Of a stretch of 19,052 nt of DNA, positions 8,039-14,718 are shown piece by piece. This DNA comes from DATGSF01 sp035302865 (lineage in GTDB: Bacteria; Bacteroidota; Bacteroidia; Chitinophagales; Chitinophagaceae): the NCBI GenBank assembly GCA_035302865.1, contig DATGSF010000008.1, forward strand, positions 1-19,052, written 5' to 3'. Position 1 is the stretch's first letter. The number at the start of each line of letters is the position of its first letter. Made by a program: the position numbers and the translations under genes. Under the pieces are notes generated by a model. That model made no database searches, was not told the origin of the DNA, and saw nothing but the letters and a program-made list of their open reading frames with translations.

Positions 8039-8594
8039 TTCTGTATAATAGTTCCATCTTAGGGGGTGTATATAATTTTGCATGTTTTGCTTTTTTATTA
8101 GAAATAGCATTTAAGGTATTCATATAGCTTTTAATCCAATAATGAATATTATACTTTTCAATTTTTCTTTTTAATGTTTGAATAATTTTAAATTGCTCTT
8201 CATCTGATAATTGCATTGCAGTAATAAGAGCATCCTTAATTTCTTCGATATTATTTGGATTAACTTGAATAGTCTCTTTCATATGTAAAGCTGCTCCTGC
8301 CATTTCACTTAAAATAAGTACTCCTGTTGCATATTCTTGACTTTTACACATAATATACTCTTTACACACTAAATTCATACCATCTCGCAATGGAGTAACA
8401 AGACAAATATCTGCAGCTGAATATAAAGCACACACTTCTTCTATAGGATACGAATTATATAAATAGCGTATTGGCTGCCATTTGGTAGTTCCAAATTCAG
8501 AATTTACTTCACTTATCCAACGGTTAATTGTGTTTTTTAATTTTTGATATTGCGGAACGGAGGTTCTTGAAGGTACTAATAACTGTAGAAACAC
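8013..8594 (-). CDS. otsA: Trehalose-6-phosphate synthase, C-terminal part (split by frameshift)
   Basis: This frame encodes the second Rossmann domain of a GT20 trehalose-6-phosphate synthase. Homology extends upstream of ATG 8594: in the same frame, bases from about 8646 read QAIQLLLRTHPEYIEKIVF and join FLQLLVPSRTSV. Family signatures include LVPSR, ALYSAADICLVTPLRDGMNL (the DGMNL nucleotide-sugar motif), VLILSEMAGAA and the VNPNNIEE block. The ATG at 8594 lies inside a conserved beta strand, so it is not a natural start. The N-terminal half is in the preceding gene, one frame away; the two connect by removing one A from the A7 run at 8648-8654. The last residues (after MELLYRNG) read into the start of the phosphatase in another frame and may not be native. 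As written, neither half should be an active synthase. Confidence 0.85.
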   Translation of the reverse strand: MFLQLLVPSRTSVPQYQKLKNTINRWISEVNSEFGTTKWQPIRYLYNSYPIEEVCALYSAADICLVTPLRDGMNLVCKEYIMCKSQEYATGVLILSEMAGAALHMKETIQVNPNNIEEIKDALITAMQLSDEEQFKIIQTLKRKIEKYNIHYWIKSYMNTLNAISNKKAKHAKLYTPPKMELLYRNGNHREVL

Positions 8595-8610
8595 AATTTT
8601 TTCAATATAT

Positions 8611-9492
8611 TCAGGATGTGTTCGTAATAATAATTGTATCGCTTGGATTTTTTTCTATGATGCCTTTACTATAATCTAAACGATCAACTGATAATATCAA
8701 AGTTTTATATTGAAATTGTTGGCGAATTTTAAATCTTCTCATCCGCGTTTCTTGTTCTTCACTAATACTTCTAAATTTATTTGCATCAATTCCCATAGGG
8801 AAGAAATCCACTTTGGTTTGTTTGTTCTCTAAAAATATATGCGTATTCGAATGGGAATAATTTAAAATCTCTTTACAAGTATTCATAAAGTACTGTTTAT
8901 CCTTAGGAGTGTGAAAGCCAACCAAATCTGCAGCAAGTATTCCTTCTAATAAATCTTTTCTCCAAGGTATAGCTTTAAATATTTCATGGGTAGGAAAAGG
9001 TATATGTTGGAAATATCCTACTTTTATTTTAGGATTTTGCTTTTTAATATAATAGGGTAGTAGCATGAGATGATAATCATGCACCCAAATAGTATCTGCT
9101 TGTGTACTAAAATACATGCAAGTTGTAGCAAATTTTTTATTTACTATTTCATAAAATTCCCAATTCTCTTTTTTATATACCGTATAACTTGGTCGATAAT
9201 GACAAATAGGCCATATTATTTCATTAGCAAAACCCTCATAAAAGCATTTTACTTCCTCTTCAGTTAAATACACAGGAATTAAATTTCTTTTTAATAATTC
9301 CGCATTGATGAAATCTTTTTCTTGCTGATTTTTAGGAACGATACCTGGCCATCCTATCCAAATATTATTCTTGTTTTTACATACACTTTGTAATCCAGTA
9401 GCTAATCCTCCTTCACTTTCTTTAATTATTAATTCCTTGTTTTTTCTTTCTATCCGAATTGGTAATCGGTTTGCGATAATTATAGTTTTCAT
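8611..9492 (-). CDS. otsA: Trehalose-6-phosphate synthase, N-terminal part (truncated by frameshift)
   Basis: This is the N-terminal half of a GT20 synthase that joins glucose from UDP-glucose (or another NDP-glucose) to glucose 6-phosphate. It starts MKTIIIANRLPIRI; the glycine-rich acceptor loop ESEGGLATGL (25-34), WIGWPG, WVHDYHLMLLP (136-146), GYFQHIPFPTHEIF (159-172) and SVDRLDYSKGI (268-278) are all intact. From about residue 281 the sequence stops resembling the family (KNPSDTIIITNTS, then stop at 8611), while the expected continuation is in the +1 frame. The shift lies in A7 at 8648-8654; six A residues would restore GIIEKIQAIQLLL. With that one change OtsA would be about 492 residues, close to E. 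coli OtsA (474). A perfect -7-like element lies about 90 bases upstream. Trehalose made this way usually serves as a stress protectant. Confidence 0.9.
   Translation of the reverse strand: MKTIIIANRLPIRIERKNKELIIKESEGGLATGLQSVCKNKNNIWIGWPGIVPKNQQEKDFINAELLKRNLIPVYLTEEEVKCFYEGFANEIIWPICHYRPSYTVYKKENWEFYEIVNKKFATTCMYFSTQADTIWVHDYHLMLLPYYIKKQNPKIKVGYFQHIPFPTHEIFKAIPWRKDLLEGILAADLVGFHTPKDKQYFMNTCKEILNYSHSNTHIFLENKQTKVDFFPMGIDANKFRSISEEQETRMRRFKIRQQFQYKTLILSVDRLDYSKGIIEKNPSDTIIITNTS
8648..8654 (-). other. A7 homopolymer at the otsA frameshift
   Basis: On the minus strand the sequence reads ATAG, seven A, then TCCAAGCG. Family continuity (GIIEK then IQAIQLLL) requires six A. The downstream frame has an in-frame TAG immediately before the run (8657-8655), so the change of frame must occur within these few bases. 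Confidence 0.8.
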
Positions 9493-9583
9493 ATTCTCTG
9501 CTTTTAGTTAGTTCAGGAATAGGACAATTTGGAAGCAAGGATTGTTTTTTTAAATCTTTGTGAAATGCTAATTAAATAGGAAT

Positions 9584-9611
9584 CAAATATAGAGAGCAAC
9601 ACAATTACAAA
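9584..9611 (-). promoter_or_regulatory. Candidate promoter of the trehalose locus
   Basis: On the minus strand TATATTTG (9591-9584) matches TAnnTTTG exactly, and TTTG (9611-9608) lies 16 bases further upstream, a little closer than the usual -33 spacing. Transcription would begin near 9578, leaving a leader of about 85 bases before the ATG at 9492. Confidence 0.4.
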
Positions 9612-9710
9612 ATGTAAAAATTCTTATTTAATAGATAGTTTTTTTAAAATAAAATATTTTAATTTTTTTTAAAACGTGGTAGAAAATCCACAATATGAGT
9701 AAAATGTAAA

Positions 9711-9751
9711 AAAGCATACTTTAATTTTATGTAATCACTAAAGTATGCTTT
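9711..9751 (-). terminator. Rho-independent terminator after the HAD phosphatase gene
   Basis: A perfect 13-bp stem (9711-9723 with 9739-9751) encloses a 15-base loop. Read on the minus strand it is followed by a run of T (complement of the A run ending at 9713), and it sits 20 bases after the HAD gene stop. It separates the HAD/NamZ transcript from the trehalose locus. The remaining gap to the trehalose promoter (about 9612-9705) is A/T-rich with no gene seen. Confidence 0.85.
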
Positions 9752-9771
9752 GGAATTAGAAAGAAATTAAA

Positions 9772-10323
9772 TCATTTTATGAATTTTCCATTTTGCACTG
9801 CTTCCCATAAATTTGCAAACTGTGCATCGATTACCGCATGGGGGAGAGTTTGCTTTTCTTGCGTAGTATAAAGAAAAACAGTATATAAATCTAAAGCTTT
9901 TCCAAATTCCATATCAGAAATATTATTTCCAATCATTACAGATGCATTCCAATCAATATCTGGAAAATCTTCTTTGATTTTTAAACCCATACCAGGATTG
10001 GGTTTACGCATGGGATCAGATAAATCCATTCCTTTAGCATAATAAATGCCATCTATTTGCACCTTAAAATCTTTTAAATCTTCCTGCATTTTTTTATGTA
10101 CCGCATGCAAATCTTCTTCTGTCATTAAATTCCTTGCTATTCCTCTTTGATTGGTTACTATAAATATATAATCAAAATGGTTTTTAGCTATTGCCAAAGC
10201 TTCTTTTACTTGAAAATCCCAAATAAATTCTTCAGGTTTCATAATATAAGAACCTTTTTTTTCAATATTTAAAACGCCATCTCGATCTAAAAATAAAGCA
10301 GTCTTAAGTTCTTTCTTTTGCAT
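9772..10323 (-). CDS. HAD-IIIA family phosphatase (GmhB/HisB-N like)
   Basis: This 183-residue cytoplasmic HAD phosphatase resembles the GmhB/histidinol-phosphatase branch: FLDRDGVLN at 11-18 (nucleophile D13, acid D15), IVTNQRGIAR (T57), MRKPNPGM with K107, and GNNISDME at 132-139. Two features depart from typical GmhB. The cysteine/histidine zinc loop before the RKP motif is absent (the stretch IYYAKGMDLSDPMRKP has no Cys), and the first residue of the usual GD pair in motif IV is N133. A heptose-bisphosphatase assignment is therefore not justified; 'sugar-phosphate or small-molecule phosphatase' is the safe call. It starts 3 bases after the NamZ-like gene, so the two are almost certainly co-transcribed, which hints at a role near cell-wall sugar metabolism (inference). 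Confidence 0.85.
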   Translation of the reverse strand: MQKKELKTALFLDRDGVLNIEKKGSYIMKPEEFIWDFQVKEALAIAKNHFDYIFIVTNQRGIARNLMTEEDLHAVHKKMQEDLKDFKVQIDGIYYAKGMDLSDPMRKPNPGMGLKIKEDFPDIDWNASVMIGNNISDMEFGKALDLYTVFLYTTQEKQTLPHAVIDAQFANLWEAVQNGKFIK

Positions 10324-10326
10324 ATT

Positions 10327-11493
10327 TTATGGATATAGTAAATATTTTTCTCTGATTTTTTTATAAGCATTTAAGTCTTCTTCCCAAGATTTTTTAATTA
10401 ATTGCTGTGACCATCCTTTTTTGATTTGATTTTGCAATGCATCTGTTCCTGCTAATAAATTGAAAAAAGAAGTAAAAAATTCTTGCTTTTTTGGATAAGC
10501 TTGATAAGCTTCAATGATATACGCTAAATTTATACCGTCTTTTGTTAATAAATAAGCTTCTTCAACATCATCAGTGATAAAGCGACCATAACATGTTTGA
10601 TTTTGTAAAGGTGGCTTTCTTGCACCGGGTAAAGAGTTTGGTACAAATTTATAGGGCATATTTTTAAAAGAAGGATGTCCAAACATTTGAAAAGGATGTT
10701 GGGTTCCTCTACCTAAACTAATGGGTGTGCCTTCAAAAAAACAGGTGGAAGTATATAAATATATCGCAGCCATATTTTTTAGATTTGGAGAAGGTGAAAT
10801 AGGTAAATGATAAGGAGTATCATGTGTGTAATTAGTAAGTGGTATTATAGTTAAATTCAATTCTTTTTTTGTTTTTAACCATTTTTCACCTACTAACATT
10901 CTCGCATATTCTCCTACGGTCAATCCATGAAGTATAGGTATAGCTTGCATGCCTACAAAAGATCTAAATTTTGGATCTAAAACCGGACCATCTATAACGT
11001 GGCCCATAGGATTAGGTCGGTCTAAAATTAATAAAGGGATATTTTGTTCTGCACAAGCTTCCATTACATATTCTAAAGTAGAAATATAGGTATAAAATCG
11101 AGCGCCTACATCTTGCAAGTCAAAAATCATGATATCTACCCCTTCTAATTGGTGTGCTTGTGGTTTTCTATTGTTTCCATACAGCGATACCACGGGAATT
11201 CCTGTTTTTCTATCTTTTCCATCTTTTACACTTTCTCCAGCATCTGCAGTACCGCGAAATCCATGTTCCGGAGAAAAAATACTATGGAATGTAATGTTAT
11301 AATGTAATAAAGTGTCAATTAGAGAAACACCGTTAATTTCTGTTGTTTGGTTAGCTACTATAGCAACTTTTTTATTTTTTAAGAGACTAATGTATTTATC
11401 TATTTGAGCAGCACCTGTTTGTATTTTAGCAAATAAAAATAAAGGTGCAAATAATGCAATAAATAAAACAAATAAGAATTTAATATTTTTCAT
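10327..11493 (-). CDS. Exported DUF1343 protein, NamZ-like exo-beta-N-acetylmuramidase
   Basis: This 388-residue protein has a classical signal peptide (basic MKNIK, then hydrophobic LFVLFIALFAPLFLF, cleavage probably after AKA-like residues 20-23), so it acts in the periplasm or outside. Diagnostic blocks of DUF1343 (GH171) are VAIVANQTTEINGVSLID (43-60), the catalytic-region FSPEHGFRGTADAG (73-86), DIMIFDLQDVGARFYTYIST (120-139), LILDRPNPMG (155-164), a GLTVGEYARM block and EGTPISLGRGT. Characterised NamZ enzymes of Bacillus subtilis and Tannerella forsythia release terminal non-reducing MurNAc from peptidoglycan fragments; I extend that activity here by family. Length is typical (about 380-420). 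It follows plsX by 64 bases and is followed after 3 bases by a HAD phosphatase. A 7-bp hairpin lies directly before the ATG and could affect translation. Confidence 0.9.
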   Translation of the reverse strand: MKNIKFLFVLFIALFAPLFLFAKIQTGAAQIDKYISLLKNKKVAIVANQTTEINGVSLIDTLLHYNITFHSIFSPEHGFRGTADAGESVKDGKDRKTGIPVVSLYGNNRKPQAHQLEGVDIMIFDLQDVGARFYTYISTLEYVMEACAEQNIPLLILDRPNPMGHVIDGPVLDPKFRSFVGMQAIPILHGLTVGEYARMLVGEKWLKTKKELNLTIIPLTNYTHDTPYHLPISPSPNLKNMAAIYLYTSTCFFEGTPISLGRGTQHPFQMFGHPSFKNMPYKFVPNSLPGARKPPLQNQTCYGRFITDDVEEAYLLTKDGINLAYIIEAYQAYPKKQEFFTSFFNLLAGTDALQNQIKKGWSQQLIKKSWEEDLNAYKKIREKYLLYP

Positions 11494-11494
11494 A

Positions 11495-11520
11495 CAATAG
11501 TTTACTTAGTGGGACTATTG
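11495..11520 (-). repeat. Inverted repeat abutting the NamZ-like start codon
   Basis: CAATAGT (11495-11501) and ACTATTG (11514-11520) form a perfect 7-bp inverted repeat with a 12-base centre, ending one base before the ATG (11493-11491 read on the minus strand). It could be a small translation-gating hairpin or an operator; it has no T tract and is not a terminator for plsX. Confidence 0.4.
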
Positions 11521-11557
11521 CAAGATAAGATAAAAAAAGAAATTTTGTTTAGAAATT

Positions 11558-12517
11558 TTAATTTTCTGGTTTGAATAGTTTATTAAGTGATTGGATTACA
11601 TCACCTTTTACTAATTCTATGGTATTTTTTATCATATTTTTAAAAGCAGGAGCTTTAGAAATACCATGACCAATAAAAACATTGGCATTAATTCCTAGAA
11701 CAGGAGTTCCACCAAAATTTTCATAATTGAAGTTTTTTAGAAATGGGTCTTCAATGCCTTTTTCAATGGCAAAAATATCGTAAAAAGATTCTGCCATTTT
11801 TAAAATAATATTTCCTGTATAACCATCACAAACGATAATATCAGCTACATCAGTAAATACATCTCTTCCTTCAATATTTCCTATAAAGTTAATATAGTTG
11901 GATTGTTTCAATAAAGAATAACTAGCTTGTGCTAATAAATTCCCTTTACCTTCTTCAGTTCCTATATTTAATAAACCTACTCTAGGATTTTCAATATTTA
12001 AAACCTTTTTTGCGTATAAAGAACCAATTTTTGCAAATTGATATAAATGTTCTGCTTTACAATCGGAATTTGCACCTGCATCTAATAAAAAGCTCCAAGC
12101 GCCATTAATATTTGGAATAGGGGAGGCGATAGTTGGACGAATGATGCCAGGGATTGCTTTAACAGAATACAAGCTACCTACTAACATAGCACCAGTGTTT
12201 CCTGCACTTGCAAATGCTTGAATTTCTTTCATAAGCAATTGTTTAAATCCTATAGCAATACTAGAATTTGTTTTTTCTTTTAATGCTTTTGTAGGATGTT
12301 CATTCATGCTAATGACTGAATCACTTGGAATTATGGTATATCTATCTTCAAAACCTTTTAAATGATACAGGAAGGGTTCAGCAATATCGGAAGCGCCTAT
12401 TAAATGAAAATGAATGGATTTATCTTCCTCTTTTTCATCTTTAAAATATGCTGCTAATCCTTTTATTGCTTCTTCTGGTGTAAAATCACCGCCCATTATG
12501 TCTAATCCTATTCTCAT
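11558..12517 (-). CDS. plsX: Phosphate acyltransferase PlsX
   Basis: This 319-residue peripheral cytoplasmic protein converts acyl-ACP and phosphate to acyl-phosphate, the donor for PlsY in phosphatidic acid synthesis. Family motifs: MRIGLDIMGGDFTPEEAIKG at the start, MNEHPTKALKEKTNSSI, ASAGNTGAMLVGS, the long block LLDAGANSDCKAEHLYQFA, LLNIGTEEGKGN and VCDGYTGNIILKMAES. Length is normal (about 310-350). The gene follows yceD and rpmF, the order seen in a great many bacteria and thought to link ribosome and membrane-lipid synthesis. The rpmF-plsX gap is unusually long for this cluster (187 bases) and contains two hairpins. ATG 12517 gives the canonical N-terminus. Confidence 0.96.
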   Translation of the reverse strand: MRIGLDIMGGDFTPEEAIKGLAAYFKDEKEEDKSIHFHLIGASDIAEPFLYHLKGFEDRYTIIPSDSVISMNEHPTKALKEKTNSSIAIGFKQLLMKEIQAFASAGNTGAMLVGSLYSVKAIPGIIRPTIASPIPNINGAWSFLLDAGANSDCKAEHLYQFAKIGSLYAKKVLNIENPRVGLLNIGTEEGKGNLLAQASYSLLKQSNYINFIGNIEGRDVFTDVADIIVCDGYTGNIILKMAESFYDIFAIEKGIEDPFLKNFNYENFGGTPVLGINANVFIGHGISKAPAFKNMIKNTIELVKGDVIQSLNKLFKPEN

Positions 12518-12578
12518 TACATTTATTTAGTTTTAAAAATAAGGCTTTTTGTATTTAAATTTTGCTTAAGGCTTAGGA

Positions 12579-12607
12579 ATTTTCACTCATAAATTAATAG
12601 TGAAAAT
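12579..12607. repeat. Hairpin in the rpmF-plsX gap
   Basis: ATTTTCACT (12579-12587) and AGTGAAAAT (12599-12607) are perfect 9-bp complements around an 11-base loop, in the leader of plsX. On the minus strand no T tract follows; on the plus strand a T-rich stretch (12608-12620) follows but no plus-strand gene precedes it. Its role is unknown. Confidence 0.5.
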
Positions 12608-12652
12608 CTTTATTCTTTTTAGTTGATAGTGTATACTATATTAAAATAGCTA

Positions 12653-12684
12653 AGAGGTTGTCTTTAATTTTTGAGACAACCTCT
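12653..12684 (-). terminator. Attenuator-like hairpin after rpmF
   Basis: A perfect 11-bp stem (12653-12663 with 12674-12684; AGAGGTTGTCT and its complement) has a 10-base loop and starts 20 bases after the rpmF stop. On the minus strand it is followed by TAGCTATTTTAAT rather than a strong T run, so partial termination or mRNA 3'-end protection between rpmF and plsX is more likely than full termination. Confidence 0.5.
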
Positions 12685-12704
12685 CTCTATTATATCGTTA
12701 TTAT

Positions 12705-12911
12705 TTATTCGCCTTGTTCTTCAACTACAGGATTTTTATCCATTACCACTTGTCCTTTGTAGTATAATTTTCCTTCGCTCCAATGTGCTCTATGACGAAC
12801 ATGCGTTTCACCAGTTGTAGGATCAACACTTAAAGTTGTTTTCACTGCACTGTCATGAGAACGACGGTTTCCTGTTCTTTGTCTTGATTGACGACGTTTA
12901 GGATGTGCCAT
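12705..12911 (-). CDS. rpmF: 50S ribosomal protein L32
   Basis: This 68-residue ribosomal protein opens with the standard MAHPKRRQSRQRTGNRRSHD, a basic extension lining the large subunit. Its C-terminal half (TTGETHVRHRAHWSEGKLYY) corresponds to the L32 variant seen in this phylum. There are no cysteines, so the zinc ribbon found in some L32 proteins is absent: this is a zinc-independent (C-minus) form. The gene lies 33 bases downstream of yceD, the conserved neighbour, and is followed by a hairpin at 12653-12684. Confidence 0.97.
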   Translation of the reverse strand: MAHPKRRQSRQRTGNRRSHDSAVKTTLSVDPTTGETHVRHRAHWSEGKLYYKGQVVMDKNPVVEEQGE

Positions 12912-12944
12912 AATTAATCTTTATTTTAATTTTTAGGTAATATA

Positions 12945-13505
12945 TTAATTTTTGTCTTTAAATTTATCTAAATCTTTCCAAATATCTTTCTTACTTCCTT
13001 GAGCTGCAACTTTTTCCATTTGATCTAGTAATCGTAAAACCTCTGGATTGCAAAGGCTTTCTCCATTTTTATCTTCTCCATGTAGCTTCTGAATGGGAAT
13101 ACTTAATATTAAGAAATCGTATAGCCATTTAAAAACGTTAAAACTTGGATGATTTTTGGATAAATAAACTACATCACTATCCTCTTCCTCCTCATTGAGA
13201 CGTTTTGCTTCTTCCGTACTCTCCACTAATTTAACAATAAGCTTGAACTCATCCCAAAGTTGCAATTGCATATTATCTCCGCAACGGTCACACACACAAT
13301 CCATTTCTCCATCATAGTCAAAATATAGTTCAAAAAAACTATGATGCTTTTGTAATTCCAATTGAACTTTAACATCTAATTGACTGAATTCATCATTGGA
13401 ATATCCTAAATCAGCTAGTTTTTTATCATCAATAGCATATTCAAATGTATGTAGTCCATCTTTTAGTCCCGTCCAACTTATTTCAAATTCCCGAAACTGT
13501 TTCAT
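12945..13505 (-). CDS. yceD: DUF177/YceD-family rRNA accumulation protein
   Basis: This 186-residue cytoplasmic protein belongs to the YceD (DUF177) family, whose members are needed for normal 23S rRNA levels and sit beside rpmF. The hallmark is the Cys cluster near the middle (C70, C72 and C75 in DCVCDRCGDN) following a beta-rich N-terminal half, then an acidic low-complexity segment (NEEEEDSDVVYL) and a helical C-terminus. ATG 13505 is supported by a purine-rich AAGGAAG (13513-13519 on the minus strand) 7 bases upstream, one of the few good Shine-Dalgarno sequences here. It begins the yceD-rpmF-plsX cluster, with one or two TAnnTTTG elements upstream. The exact biochemical role of the family is not established. 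Confidence 0.9.
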   Translation of the reverse strand: MKQFREFEISWTGLKDGLHTFEYAIDDKKLADLGYSNDEFSQLDVKVQLELQKHHSFFELYFDYDGEMDCVCDRCGDNMQLQLWDEFKLIVKLVESTEEAKRLNEEEEDSDVVYLSKNHPSFNVFKWLYDFLILSIPIQKLHGEDKNGESLCNPEVLRLLDQMEKVAAQGSKKDIWKDLDKFKDKN

Positions 13506-13531
13506 CTTACTACTTCCTTATTAAAGATCCA

Positions 13532-13570
13532 CAAAAATATTTCTAAAAAGAAATTAGGTTGGCAAAGGTA
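13532..13570 (-). promoter_or_regulatory. Candidate promoter of the yceD-rpmF-plsX cluster
   Basis: Two exact TAnnTTTG matches lie upstream of yceD on the minus strand: TATTTTTG (13539-13532) and TACCTTTG (13570-13563). The TTTG end of the second stands 23 bases before the first and could act as its -33 element. The nearer -7 would give a leader of about 20 bases. Confidence 0.4.
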
Positions 13571-13587
13571 GTAAATTTTTTCCTTAT

Positions 13588-14496
13588 TTACATCATTTTT
13601 GTACGATTGATTAAATAGTTTTTTAAAATTTCTTCTGGATTACTTGAAATATCTGCCAAAAGTAAATCGATTTTATGTAAATTGCAAAACTCTTTAAGTG
13701 AAGAAATATGTGCATTCATTTGCTTTTTATATACTTCTTTAATATCCTGACTTCTTAAATTTAACTTTAAATCACTTTCTAAATCTTCAAAAGTATAATT
13801 ACCATCGTCAAAATCAAAATCGATTTCTGTTTTAAAATCGTGTACTGATATTAAAATGATTTCATGTTTTAAATGTTTTAATTCTAATAATAAATCCTTC
13901 GTTTTTCTTAAAGCTTCTGGATCTATTAAGAAATCAGAAATAATATAAATCAAAGAGCGTTTGTTGATAATATTGGCTAAATTGGACAAGCTGTTATTTA
14001 AATCTGTGGCTTCTTTCTTTTTTCCTATTCCCTGTAATTGTTCTTCCAAAGAAACAATCATTTGATTCAATTGCGTATTTGTCGATTTTACAGGACTGAT
14101 ACTTTTTAAGGAATTTGAAAAATAACCATAAGCAATTCCATCTATTTGTTTTTGTGCCAAATAACCTAGACTTGCCATCAATAATGCAGCATATTCTAAT
14201 TTATTCCATTTGCTCGAGCCTTTATACTGCATGGAACTTGATATATCTAATAAGAAATAACTGCGTACATTCGTTTCTTCTTCATATTTTTTAATATACA
14301 TTTTATCGGTACGACCATACACTTTCCAATCTACATGACGTAGAGGATCTCCTGAAAAATAATCTCTATGTTCAGCAAATTCTACGGAAAAACCATGATG
14401 TGGACTTCTATGCAAGCCAGATAAAAATCCTTCTACAATGTTTTTAGCAATTAATGGGATGTTTTTTAACTTTGGATATAGTTCTTGTAATTCCAT
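13588..14496 (-). CDS. DUF58 protein with von Willebrand A-like fold
   Basis: This 302-residue protein has the DUF58 signature early on: HRSPHHGFSVEFAEHRDYFSGD followed by PLRHVDWKVYGRTDKMYIKKYEEE (about 29-74). It continues with an A-domain strand carrying the MIDAS motif DISSSM (D84, S86, S88) and a second strand YIISDFLIDPEAL. No membrane segment is visible, so it looks cytoplasmic. DUF58 proteins commonly work with MoxR-type AAA+ ATPases and other von Willebrand proteins in chaperone-like or envelope-related complexes, but no MoxR gene is in this window, so partner and role are unknown. It starts 3 bases after xseB and is probably in the xseA-xseB transcript. ATG 14496 gives the usual N-terminus MELQELYPKLKNI. 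Confidence 0.88.
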   Translation of the reverse strand: MELQELYPKLKNIPLIAKNIVEGFLSGLHRSPHHGFSVEFAEHRDYFSGDPLRHVDWKVYGRTDKMYIKKYEEETNVRSYFLLDISSSMQYKGSSKWNKLEYAALLMASLGYLAQKQIDGIAYGYFSNSLKSISPVKSTNTQLNQMIVSLEEQLQGIGKKKEATDLNNSLSNLANIINKRSLIYIISDFLIDPEALRKTKDLLLELKHLKHEIILISVHDFKTEIDFDFDDGNYTFEDLESDLKLNLRSQDIKEVYKKQMNAHISSLKEFCNLHKIDLLLADISSNPEEILKNYLINRTKMM

Positions 14497-14499
14497 AAT

Positions 14500-14718
14500 T
14501 TAAGCCTTGTCAGAATTTTCTTCCTGCTCGATTTCTTTTAGAATATTAGCTACCTCTTGCTCCACTTCTTTAAATTTTTTCTGGCAAATACCTATTAATT
14601 CATGTGCCCGTTTAACCTTTTTACTTAATAAATCCAAAGAAATTTCTCCATCTTCCAACTCTTGAAGAATTTCTTGCAACTCCGAAAAAGCGGTATCATA
14701 ACTTACTGTTTCTTTCAT
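14500..14718 (-). CDS. xseB: Exodeoxyribonuclease VII small subunit
   Basis: This 72-residue subunit joins XseA to form exonuclease VII, which degrades single-stranded DNA from both ends. It has the family pattern: SYDTAFSELQEILQELEDGEISLDLLSKKVKRAHELI, two helices in a hairpin, followed by a third helix (CQKKFKEVEQEVANIL) and an acidic tail. Length matches the family (about 60-85). Its ATG overlaps the stop of xseA by 4 bases (14715-14718), indicating translational coupling. Confidence 0.95.
   Translation of the reverse strand: MKETVSYDTAFSELQEILQELEDGEISLDLLSKKVKRAHELIGICQKKFKEVEQEVANILKEIEQEENSDKA

Noticed and set aside
8039..8110. Longer OtsB N-terminus starting at ATG 8110
   Set aside because: The extra codons overlap OtsA in another frame and do not resemble an OtsB start; they make more sense as fusion linker or as overlap.
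9070..9267. 65-codon plus-strand frame inside otsA
   Set aside because: Antisense to conserved GT20 motifs and cysteine-rich by chance; no start context.
9640..9680. A/T runs upstream of the trehalose locus as a replication or integration site
   Set aside because: Only homopolymer-rich AT DNA is visible; no repeated box, direct repeats or flanking target duplications.
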